Positions 24,661 to 34,715 of a stretch of 64,000 nucleotides of DNA are shown here, in pieces; position 1 is the stretch's first letter, and every line of letters begins with the position of its first letter. Source of the stretch: Aspidiotus rigidus (lineage: Eukaryota; Arthropoda; Insecta; Hemiptera; Diaspididae); the NCBI GenBank assembly GCA_035079385.1, contig JAVHKY010000049.1:1-64000 (forward strand), given 5' to 3'. Both the position numbers and the translations under genes were made by a program. The notes beneath the pieces were generated by a model that searched no databases, was not told where the DNA came from, and worked only from the letters and a program-made list of their open reading frames with translations.

Positions 24661-25259
24661 AAGCATAGTTCAATTGAAGTTAAGAGGATGGTGATATAAA
24701 CAGCAATTGGAGAATGATATCTTTCTATAAATATAACAAGGGACCCATTCTGCTGATTCTTTCATATTAATTTTCAATTGAATTCATATGAATGATAATA
24801 TGAACAGAAATTGGAGAATGATATCATTCTATACATATAACAAGGGACCCAGTCTGCTGATCGTTTCATATTGAATTTGAATTGAATTTAAATGGATGAC
24901 AATATCAACAGAAAATGGAGAATGGTATCTTTCTACACATGTAACAAGGCTCCCATACTGCTGATCGTTTCAAACTAAATTTTAATTGAATTCAAATCGA
25001 TGATGTCATGAACAGAAATTGGAGAAGGGTATCTTCCTACACATATAACAATGCTCACATTCTGCTGATCGTTTTTGACTGGATTTCAATTGAATTTAAA
25101 TGGAGTGTGATATGAACAGAAATTGGAGAATGGTATCTTTCTACAGTCATAACAATGCTCTCATTTTGCTGATCGTTTCTAGCTGAATTTCAATCGAATT
25201 TGAATGGATGATGTTATCAACAGAAATTGGAGAATGGTATCTTTCTACACTCATGAGAC
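24661..25259. repeat. 104-bp tandem repeat, forward block (about 6 units)
   Basis: Starts at TTCAATTGAAGTTAAGAGGA, the same junction as at 20640, and follows the same order of variants as 20641-21230 (a first unit with GGACCCATTCTGCTGATTC, then one with GAATGATATCATT). It ends abruptly at 25259 after CTACACTCATGAGA. Confidence 0.85.
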
Positions 25260-25478
25260 GAATCAATCGCGACAGCACCAGAGCAGTTATGGGACTTACA
25301 ATTTTTCGTTGTTTGTTGACGAGGTATCAATATTGTTGGGCACTGTGCCGTTTTATCCGGTCGTGACGTTCGTCGCACTTGTTCATTTTCATCGTGTCTT
25401 TCTATTCTTTCTAGTCGTGTCGTGTCCCATACGTTTTTTTTTAATGGTATCATAGTAATTTGAAAATGAGAAGTAGTA

Positions 25479-25767
25479 ATGGGAAAAGTGAAATGCCATC
25501 ATTGTTCCTACTCAACCAACTCAAAATTCAATTTGCAGAGACACTTAGGCTACCTATTCCGTTTCCATGTTGGTTTAGTTGGGCCGTAACTGGAATGATG
25601 CAACTTGTAACTTTAAAATTTGCAGAATAATGTGTCCTCTTTGCTTTTTAAATTATTTGGATCGAGAAGGTTTGACAAAACATCTTTCTACCATCCATGA
25701 TGAGACCATTGAAGAGGAGTATCTTACCTTTGAGTCAGTTACTGGTAAATATAAAACGGAAATTTAA
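25479..25767 (+). CDS. small ORF with two C2H2 zinc fingers, possibly transposon-derived
   Basis: The frame from ATG 25479 encodes a first finger, CHHCSYSTNSKFNLQRH (C-X2-C-X12-H). A second finger, CPLCFLNYLDREGLTKH followed by LSTIH (C-X2-C-X12-H-X4-H), lies at 25632-25697 and continues to a stop at 25765-25767. The two parts are in different frames. They join in frame if a 40-bp intron (GTAACT at 25586, TTGCAG ending 25625) is removed, giving 82 residues. Forty bp is short for an intron, so a frameshift is an alternative. The second His of the first finger is not at standard spacing. It lies between two repeat blocks, so it was probably brought in by a mobile element; many insect transposons encode such N-terminal fingers. 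Function unknown. Confidence 0.42.
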
Positions 25768-25857
25768 TTTCCTGAAGAAATATCATAGCCTATTAATGAG
25801 CATTAGGTACTCATCACTTTATTTTGTATCTGAATGTGCTATATTTTCCTTAGATTT

Positions 25858-26010
25858 TCGATCACAATTTCCAGAATTCGAAGTTATTGCCCTCTGTGAA
25901 AACTGAATTTTCAACAGAAAAAAATCTCTGGCGACTAAAAATGGTACTCAATAGGCTTATCCTAACCGAAATTTAACGCAGATTACCTACGAATTTCATA
26001 TCGGTTCAGC
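25858..26010. repeat. single forward 165-bp repeat unit
   Basis: From CGATCACAATTTCC to TTTCATATCGGTTCAGCT the order of landmarks matches one unit of the 165-bp family. Immediately after it come relic units of the 129-bp satellite family. Confidence 0.8.
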
Positions 26011-26014
26011 TATA

Positions 26015-26715
26015 TTTCCGACGACACAGATTTTCGGCAATAAATCGCTAACCGTTCGAGATAGGTCAAAAATGTTCACGGCGTTGGGTCGAGGGCGTCG
26101 AGATGCATCGAATCCACACCTTGAACACCTTTTTTGAAACATTTCGGCCATAAATCGCTAACCGTTCGGGATAGGTTAAAAATTCAAACGGCGTTGGAAC
26201 TATGGCGTCGACACGCATCTAATCCACACCTTGAACACCTTTTTTGAACCATATATTCCATGAATTACATTTTCGGCCATAAATCGCTAACCGTTCGAGA
26301 TGGAGTAAAAATCTCGACAAATTTGGATTCAGGACGTCGAGACGCATCTAATTTACACCTTGAACACCTTTTTTAGTTCACATTTTCGACGACACACATT
26401 TTCGGCCATAAATCGCTAACCAATCGAGAATTTTTACGGCGTTGGATCGAGGGCGTCGAGACGCATCTAATCCACCCCTTGAACACCTTTTTTAGACTGT
26501 TTTTCAGGCGAATCACATTTTCGGCCATAAATCACTAACCGTTCGAGATAGAGTTAATATCTCAGAGGATTTGGATTCAGGGCGTCGAGAGGCATAGAAG
26601 TGATACGTTGAACGCTTTTTTTAACCCGATTTTTTAGTAATCACATTTTCGGTCATAAATCGCTAGCCGTCGGAGATACGGCGGTTAGGTAAACGGATTT
26701 GGATTCAGGGCGTCG
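26015..26715. repeat. six diverged relatives of the 129-bp satellite
   Basis: CGGCCATAAATCGCTAACCG or a variant occurs six times in 700 bp, each followed by a GAGGGCGTCGAGACGCATCT-like box and, in five, by CCTTGAACACCTTTTTT. Units are about 100-125 bp and differ strongly from one another. Two subtypes occur, one with ACGGCGTTGGATCGAGG and one with GGATTTGGATTCAGGG. They match the edge unit at 14273-14434 better than the main array. Confidence 0.85.
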
Positions 26716-26905
26716 ATTCAGTTTTCACAGAGGGCAATAACTTCGAATTTCGGAAATTGTGATCGGAGGTCAAGTTTTTCAGATAGACTAATACCTATGA
26801 AATTCGTAATCTGCGTTAAATTTCGGTTAGGATAGGACGATTGGGTACCATTTTTAGTCGCCAGAGATTTTTTCCTGTTGAAAATTCAGTTTTCACAGGG
26901 GGCAT
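26716..26905. repeat. 165-bp repeat unit in reverse orientation
   Basis: ATTCAGTTTTCACAGAGGGC, then TGATCGGAGGTCAAG, CTGCGTTAAATTTCGGTTAG and GTCGCCAGAGATT, is the reverse complement of the 165-bp unit. With the forward unit at 25858-26010 it brackets the satellite relics. Confidence 0.85.
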
Positions 26906-29530
26906 CGCATCGTTTCGTTTGTAACACAGTGACTCCAGGTATATATCATCGGGCTTCAGTGCAAGAATTTTTCGAGGAATTCACATTACTCGAAAAACTG
27001 GATTAATTAACGCTCGCGGAAAACAAATTTCTCGTTCACAAGACTATTCAATTCTATTTCCCGAGATAATTACTACTCTGCTCTATCGTTATAAAAATAA
27101 TAAATGTAAGTTTTTTGAATGATGAAATAGAAAAAAAATCAGATATTTTAAATAAATCACGAAATTATACATAATCTATACAAACTTCAATAATTATAAC
27201 GCGTCAAGAACGTCACGATTCATGTATGATTTATCACTTAATTTTATTGAATCTTTTAAAAATTGAACTATTCTAGAATTTTTTCAAGAGTAGCCTCAAT
27301 TTTTTAAGCCAGGAAGTAAGTTCGTTCCTATATATATATCTCGTCAGAAGTCTAATTATATATATTGTTTGAGAACTCTGAAGGAAATAATAGATTATAT
27401 GAAAATAAGTTCTTGTGATTGAATAAATTTTCCTTGTACAAGTAGGTTGTGGCTATAGACAATGGAAGATTAAAATTCACCAGACAGAAGTTCTAGCCCT
27501 CTACCAAATCTTTTTTTTTTTTTTTTTTTTTCCTTCTTTTAACAATTCTCGATTTCGACCCAATCTTTATTTTTGTTTTTTGCTATTAAGATGAACGGTT
27601 GAGTTGCCGTTCTGAAATTCACTGTGTAAGTACGACTACATAACTGACTTACCGGTACCGTAATTATTTGACCATACAAGGGACATTAGGCTATGCTTGC
27701 TTATGTCTTCTATTCATGGAATCAGAACGAGGATTGATATTCTGAACGCAAGTTTGATAAAAACTGATAAATTCAAAAAACCAAGCGGGAAAATATGACT
27801 TAATTTTCTACTAGCCTAAAACATCATCAAACGTGCAGAATTATCTCCAAAAAAATTTGAGAGTTCGCAAATGAAAGACGAAAATAATAAAAACGCAAGT
27901 TAGGATCGGGTTAATTTGTATCAGGATGAAAAAGAAAAATATTGTAGGTACCTCGGAACCCTGGAACTAAAAATTTTCTAATAATTAACAGAATAAATAT
28001 AAGACCGTTAGGTATCTCTCTCTGAGACCATCTCGATCTTCAAAAACAAGTAATGAGTGTTGTTACGACAAGCACTCTGGTTAATACCTCGTATCCAAAC
28101 TAGTAGGCTAGATAGTACTATACATTCAAGATATTATTTTCGTTCCTTCCAAATGCTCACGTATGATTTCTGCATAATATTCAATTACGCTATTTATATA
28201 TTATACGTACATATGCGTACGACTTGTCACTAGGTTCTAGTTCTCCCGTAATCTTAAGATTACCTATCGATGTACGTTCACTTTCATATTTTCTTTTCTT
28301 TAGTAAACATCCTGCTTCCACTTCTTCCGATTGTACTAGGGAATTTCATATTCATAGGTATCATATTTCTTGGATTCCTTGCCAAACTAAAAGCATCCTC
28401 TTCGAATTTCTTTCGACAAGTACTTTTACTCATTATTTATTTCATAAGTTCTCCGAACTTATGTAATAGGTACGTAGGTACCGTATTTATGTTTAAAATG
28501 AAAATGTTTAAGAGATTTTTTTAGGTATCGTATAATATTATAAAGTCACATTTAGTTTCTCAAAAATTGAAAAATAATATGCTAAAAACACCTCGATAAT
28601 AAAATTTTTATTTTTCTATCTTGTTGAAAATGAAGAATAAAAGAGTTCGGATTACCATGATACACTAATCGCTGTCCTGTATATTATGAACAAATGCGTT
28701 CGATGCGGGAAAGAAAAAAAAAAAAAAAACGCCAACGTAGAATAAGTTGAATATCATAAATTAATTGTCTCGTCAATAATTAAAAAAAAAAAAAAAAAAT
28801 GAAAGGCAGAATTACTCTTGAATGAAATGCGAAGAGTCTCGTCAATCTTCTTATTTGATATCGTATAATTATTTAGTCCATGACTCTTGACCTGATACTT
28901 TATTCTATCGAGATAATACATGTACCTTTAGCACAAATTAGAGTTGCTTTTCAATTTTCTTTAGAATTTTAGAATATTGAAGTGTATTCATCAAATTCGT
29001 TTACATTGTAGGTCGCCTACTCCGAATAATATAACTTGGAGTCGTAGAAGAACGATCTTTATACCCCCGAGAATAAGGGAATGTCAAAAATAGATTCATC
29101 AACTATAAGTGACATTCAAATCTCGAATCATCCCTTCGTTGATTAAATAAAAGTTTATCTTTCTTTCAATGATTGCAATTAATTGTAATTTTCCGACTGA
29201 ATTAAGGCAAAATTGAAATTAATTTCAACGGTTATTATTCTTTAAAAAAATTTGATCTACGTAGTTATCTATAAGAGGAAGAAAATAGAAACGATACCTC
29301 AATGACTCGATTTTTATCTTCAATCCTCGGATTTCTCTATCACGATATCTTTGTTCGAGGTTATGGACGCTTCGAAATTGTACTGATTTGAGTGCAACAA
29401 ATAAGTATTTTTTAGTGAATCTAATTCAAATGAAATTTTTGTAGAATCTGCTTTTTTAAAATAAAATTAGGTACCTACCTAGGTATTCTAAAACGAGGAA
29501 TTTGGTTGTTTGATTCATGATTATATATTT
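26906..29530. other. AT-rich unique DNA, no gene seen
   Basis: About 2.6 kb with homopolymer runs (T run near 27511-27531, A runs near 28713-28730 and 28783-28798). Two overlapping frames at 28224-28524 are T-rich and hydrophobic by composition; no domain, start context or splice pattern supports them. Confidence 0.5.
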
Positions 29531-29899
29531 GAGGACCTATCTGTATAAAGAGCGTCCGTCGGACAGACGCCCTTTTTGCCGAGACCTCGATTTTTGTGCG
29601 TTTCAGATCACGAACTATCTTTTATAATTTTTTTTTTTTTTTTTTAACCCACAATTTTTTCCATCTTAGCAAGAAGGGCGTCCGTTGTCATATTTTCAAT
29701 GATCTCTACTTTGTTCGTTTCTGGATGTATTCAAAATGTGATTATCGTTTCTTATAGAAGAAGAGTTGCTCTTTAATTTTCATCCTTCCATTTTTTTGAT
29801 TGAACTCGTTGTTGCGGAGATATTTTGAACTGAAACTTCAAACTGATTTTTCTGTAATGAATTTTTCTTCACGGACGCCCTTTTTACAGATAGGTCCTC
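29531..29899. mobile_element. 369-bp MITE with about 29-bp terminal inverted repeats
   Basis: GAGGACCTATCTGTA(T/A)AAAG then (A/G)GCGTCCGT at the left end returns reversed as ACGGACGCCCTTTTTACAG then ATAGGTCCTC at the right end. A GGGCGTCCGTTGTC copy and an ACAGACGCCCTTTTTGCC copy lie inside. A possible 4-bp flank match (ATTT) is not conclusive. No ORF. Confidence 0.75.
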
Positions 29900-30671
29900 A
29901 TTTATGATACAAGTGTATTTGTTTGTAAGTTAGTCGATTTTCCGCATCGTGGAACCTTATATTTTATTCGTATGAGTATACTTATCATTAAACTGGAAAG
30001 AGCTATATAGTATAACAAGTGATAAATTATTCGCTAAAATTGTGTAAGAATTCGATTTCTTCTTTTTTTTTCTTCGTTGTCCAAGTTATAGAATAAATTT
30101 AGTTATAGGCGTGGATGTTTTATTAATATTATGAAATACTAATTTTTTGTTTCAACGTGGTATCAAGAACTTTTTCTTCTTGCATTTCTGCACGTTATAA
30201 AGTTCCTAGAAATGAAGTTTCATTACCTATTATTATCATTATTGTTATCCCTAGCACGTATATGGGTACACCCGATGATTTCGATTTATAGAGGATTATA
30301 ATGAATCATGTCTTCATTTTTATACATTTATCATTTTTTTTCATACAGATATATTGGGTATTTTAACGTGTTCATCTTAATTTTGTTTTCACAGTTAATG
30401 AGATTATTTTAATTTAATTGTTTCAGGTTATCCTATAAGAATAATCACCAATCATAGAATTATATACATACCTATTGAATGGATCGTGATGACTTCTAAT
30501 GAATATAATGAATAATAAAAAATCTTCACTAATCACAAAGAATTATCAAGTAACAGTTCGTAGGTAAGTATTTAATATGCAATATAATATGTATATATAA
30601 AAAAACAAAAAAAAAAAACTACATGATATTATTGAATCGATTCGTTCCTGCAAGTTACGGCCCGACATATA
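29900..30671. other. AT-rich DNA, no gene seen
   Basis: No ORF, repeat or RNA gene recognised; only A and T runs. Confidence 0.45.
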
Positions 30672-30799
30672 GAGAACGACAATAACTACAATGAGTAAAT
30701 GAACGAAAACGGACAAATACTACAAAGAGTAAATTCTCTTCGTACATTTACTCTTTGTAGTATTTGTCGGTTTTCGTTCATTTACTCATTGTCGTTCTC
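30672..30799. repeat. long hairpin, 54-bp arms and 11-bp loop
   Basis: The right arm (30746-30799) is the reverse complement of the left arm (30672-30734) apart from one mismatch and a 9-bp extra segment (AACTACAAT) in the left arm. CTACATGATATTAT flanks the structure on both sides (about 30618 and 30803), about 185 bp apart. It looks like a recent inverted duplication or a small foldback element. Confidence 0.85.
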
Positions 30800-30987
30800 A
30801 CTACATGATATTATATTTGTTACAGTGAAAGTCGATAATTGGGTAGGTATTGTTCACATTGACTAGGTATTGTGAATAATACCTAAAAAAACAGTTGAAG
30901 TTGATAATTAAAATATTCTTATTAATATTAAGTAGGTTTTGTTTACATTACCTAGTGATTTTTAATAATTACTAGCAATACGTAGTG

Positions 30988-31250
30988 AATATATGATAGG
31001 AGGGGACTAAGAAAAATTTCGACTCTCGAGCTATATATGACAGGAGAGGGACTTGGAAAAATTTCTAGCTCCAAATTCAAAAATAATAATTTCACGACCT
31101 ATATTATACTAGGCTTACAGTAGGTCTAAACCTTCTTTATACTGGCTTTATCTACGTCTAGGCTTTCTTGAATTCTCAATATCAAACCCCATCTGACGCA
31201 TAAAACAGGTTTCCTGCGTTCCTTGTTTAACTTTGTTAAGAAAACCGTCG
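30988..31250 (-). mobile_element. FamA left arm, minus strand
   Basis: Read on the minus strand it starts CGACGGTTTTCTTAACAAAG, contains CAGGAAACCTGTTTTATGCG and AAGCCTAGTATAATATAGG, and ends in the TCATATATAGCTCGAGAGTC minisatellite, as in the copy at 13747. The right end is missing. Confidence 0.75.
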
Positions 31251-31944
31251 TTTTTTCTAACTGCAACAGCGTTGCTTATTTCACAAAATCGGCAATTTTT
31301 CTGCTGATTTCACTGAAACAGCAATTCCTTAAATCCCGCGTGACATACATGTTACCGTACGTAACTAATTTTTAGGGATTATCTTATTCATCCTTGTATT
31401 TTACGGCTCGCTGGTCAAAATTGTTCAAATCTCTTTTTTACCACGAAGGTAAAAATTTTATCAAGTAGCTCTCGACGGTCGACATTTTTCGAACGCTTCC
31501 TCTAACAAGCACATTCACGAAAAATGCAATCACTCTCTCAGTCAAGACAAGCCACACTTTAATCTCTCCTCCTTGGATCCATTCTCAGCCCAATATACCT
31601 ACGTCTAGACCTCACAAATCTAGCTACGTCATCTTGGAAACTTTAGATTCTACTAATATTATTACTTTAGTTTTGTGGTCTGAATAGGAGTTATCATTGA
31701 TATCGCCGATCGTATCGCTCGCTTAGTCTCGAATAGGTATCACTGAAAATTCAGTAAAATGCGGTAGATACTAACGAGCTGTTTTTGATAACCGGGTCTT
31801 TTCTTTGAAAATGAAACCATTTTATTTGTAAGTGAATCGTTTTCCCTATTGTTATGATTTGAATTCTTAAAAAATTAATCAACATCACGTGACCGAAAAA
31901 GTTCGAAGTCAGTATCTAGAAACAAAGAATACTTACTATACTCA
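31251..31944. other. no gene seen between FamA pieces
   Basis: About 700 bp of AT-rich DNA without an ORF above 60 codons or a recognisable repeat. Confidence 0.4.
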
Positions 31945-32098
31945 TATTCCCTATCATATATGGTTCGATAGTCAAAATTTTTCTAAGTCACCCTCCTATC
32001 ATATATAGCTCGAGAGTCGAAATTTTTCCCAGTTTTTTGTTGGATGGCGCACGGGTACGCCAAATTTCTCAAAAAGTCCCCCATAAAACAGGTTCCCT
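31945..32098 (+). mobile_element. FamA right arm, plus strand
   Basis: The TCATATATAGCTCGAGAGTC motif, the GTTGGATGGCGCACGG box, and the end CCATAAAACAGGTTCCCT match the right 150 bp of the copy at 13747-14264. Confidence 0.78.
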
Positions 32099-32139
32099 GT
32101 TAAAACCTGTTTGATGAAGGAATAAACAAAACCCTAAAC

Positions 32140-32456
32140 CAGCGGTGCTCAACCTACGGCCCGCGGGCCAAGTCCGGCCCGCGAAAAGGTTTCCACCCGG
32201 CCCGCGAGCCCTTAACAAGAAATAAATAAATAGGGAGACAAGGACAAAAAGGGGGAAAGGAGAAAAATAAAAATGGCAAGAAACTTGATTAAGAAATGAA
32301 CAATATTTGTAACTTTGTGTGCCTTCTTTTCCATATTTTTGCTGATTTGATAGTTACCTATTAAAAAGTAATGAGTATTTTACTTTTTTTTGTGGCCCGC
32401 GAGAATTTTCAACTCATTCTATGTGGCCCCACGTCCAAAAAGGTTGAGCACCCCTG
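32140..32456. mobile_element. 317-bp hAT-type MITE
   Basis: The ends CAGCGGTGCTCAACCT and AGGTTGAGCACCCCTG are inverted copies with two mismatches, followed by GGCCCGCGGGCC-type boxes inside. Flanks CCCTAAAC (32132-32139) and CCCCAAAC (32457-32464) are an 8-bp target duplication with one change. The CAG...GCTCAACC end is a common hAT/Charlie-type terminus. The interior has no transposase. Confidence 0.85.
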
Positions 32457-32819
32457 CCCCAAACTATTTGAAATGTACTCGCAGATTTCTGAATCACCAA
32501 CAGAGTATGAAGGAGGGAAGTACTTGCAGATTTCTGAATTACCTGCGGGATGTTTGGTCCAGTAAATTCTAGGAGAATGTCCACAAAATTCCAGGAGATT
32601 TGTCCATTATTGACATGTTTCATGTCTTTACTGAGCCCCGACCCCTAATTTGAGATTCTACAACGCCCCCTCCCTCCTTCCTTCACCCTCGTTACCCCGT
32701 GGGTGATTCAGAAATCTGCGAATACCTCCCCCCCCCCTGAAATCTGCGGGTTCACAGCTGAGTTCACCTGATGACCCACTTTATACTAGAGCAATGTACG
32801 GAAGTTATCCCTTAACGTT

Positions 32820-34140
32820 CTATGTGCCACATTTGGCACGTTCGAAAAAAACGGTCATATTTTCAAATGTAAACAATATTTTTTGATGAAAATGACGTAA
32901 GGGTGTTCAGTATTCTTATCCTCGTCAGCAAAATGAGTAAAAATATTCATAAATACGAAATTTATGACGTTTGGAAGTAGGGATATTGCTTAATTTAAAA
33001 TGCAAATTTTTGAAGCGCTCAAACTCCATGATTATTCACTCAAATGAAGTTAGTCTTATAAAAATTTGAAAGATAGAAATCTCAATTTCCTATTTCTGAA
33101 ATCAGACTCAGAAATTTCCTCTTAGTGTCGATAAAAGTTACATTTGAAGTTCAATGTGCCAGAAATGGCACACAGTACATCACGGTGTTTTTTTCAAAAT
33201 CTATCATAATAGTTGGAAAAGGTCCGTATCGTACTATGTGCCGTTTTTGTCACAAAGAGGTAAGGAAAACAGTATAAGGGATGTTTCCTATTGCAGGACT
33301 ATGCAGGACATAAAGAAGGCGACACGCCGAGTACACGTTGATTTTTTTTTCCTATCTACCACTTTTTTTAGGTTAGGTAACGATGGAGTTTTAAACAATG
33401 AATCTGTTCTCAATACAATGTAAGAGAAGAATAGCTGTAAAAGAGAAAAGTCAGAGTTTCGTCTACCAAAAACTACTTGAACGAGAGAGAAAGTAAAAGA
33501 CAGAAAAATAAATAAAGAAAGATCAGCTGATGGGAACTTCACCACCGTTTGTAAAATGAAAAAAAAAAAAAAAGAGAAAAAAGCAGAAATGTAAGGAAAG
33601 AGAAAACAGTGAGCAGGTAGCAGCTATTGAGAGCGCTGAACCCTTTTCATACGAGTTAAAATGAAACAGGTAGAGTTCAGCATTATCATTGTTGGAAGGT
33701 ATAACCATCTTGTATGTATGTGCCAAAAGTGGCACATAGGACAAACCCGTGAAACAAAATTCAATAAATATAAACGCTCCCAGAAAATTAACGCTCGATC
33801 TGACCCCTATTTAATTTGGGGTAATTACATATCTTAAACTACAAATTCAGGATATAAGAACGTTTATCGTCAGAAAATTAAAACAAGCAAGAAATAGCAC
33901 TTTTGTTCGAATGGCACTAAAATTGAAGAATACAAAACCTTGGTAAAACTAATGTTAGGCGTTGTAATGAATGGAATTTCTATAACTCTAAAGAAAGTCA
34001 CCTTTGGCGTAATCAAATGAGCAAAAACTATTTTTTCGCTCGTGAAAACGTGACATTTATGTTTCACATTCACCAACCGTGACATTTATGTTTCACATTC
34101 ACCAACCGTAACGTACTATGTGCCATTTTTGGCCCATAGG
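32820..34140. repeat. five dispersed TGTGCCA-n-TGGCACA palindromes
   Basis: CTATGTGCCACATTTGGCAC (32820), AATGTGCCAGAAATGGCACA (33153), CTATGTGCCGTTTTTGTCAC (33235), TATGTGCCAAAAGTGGCACA (33718) and CTATGTGCCATTTTTGGCCC (34118) share one 20-bp plan: TATGTGCCA, a short centre, TGGCACATA. No coding sequence links them. They may be ends or subterminal sites of nested copies of a DNA transposon (piggyBac-like elements can have GTGCC-type ends), but no TTAA target pair was found. Confidence 0.6.
34049..34107. repeat. 29-bp direct duplication
   Basis: CGTGACATTTATGTTTCACA followed by TTCACCAAC is present twice in direct succession with period 29. Confidence 0.85.
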
Positions 34141-34715
34141 GTCTCTACAAAAATTGAAGAGTAAAACTGAAATTTTTTTTGATATTCGGGATATGTGGGG
34201 ATACATCTATCATATTTTTCGCGAAAATTCCGAATTTCAAAACATTTCAAAATCCAGTATACATTGAGGGTATGAAAAAATTACAACTAAAACTGATAAA
34301 GAAGTGGAAACATTTTTTCATGTGTTAGGCCTAGTATAATGAAAGAAGAGAAGTTCGAAATTTCTTCAGGTGTTAAGGTCACTGATGACGTCATCTACGA
34401 ACTAGCTTTGGAGGCCCCACTTGTTGGTCTAGTTTAAGATAATAGTAGTACTATAAGCCTACTATAACCTAGTTTACCGTATGTTAGGCCTGTATACCAA
34501 AGTAGGGTAGGTCGAAATTTTTTCATCAAGGATGATCAAACTGGCTCCAGGGGGCTTACTCGCTCCGCTCGTCGGCCCCAGTATAAGTCTAGTATAATGA
34601 AGTCAAGGTCAATCATGAACCGTGATTATTTTTCGTGACAAATTTCACAGGAGGAAGTCCCTACAACTTTCGGAGATTTTCCGCTACGGTTTTTTCGTGA
34701 AAAAGTTCCAAGAAT
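34141..34715. other. FamA-like internal debris, no gene
   Basis: CCTAGTATAATGAA occurs at about 34330 and again near 34590, similar to the AAGCCTAGTATAATGTAG segment of FamA. The rest is unassigned. Confidence 0.35.

Noticed and set aside
28224..28524. Hydrophobic frames resembling membrane proteins
   Set aside because: Hydrophobicity follows from T-rich DNA; two frames overlap and neither has support.
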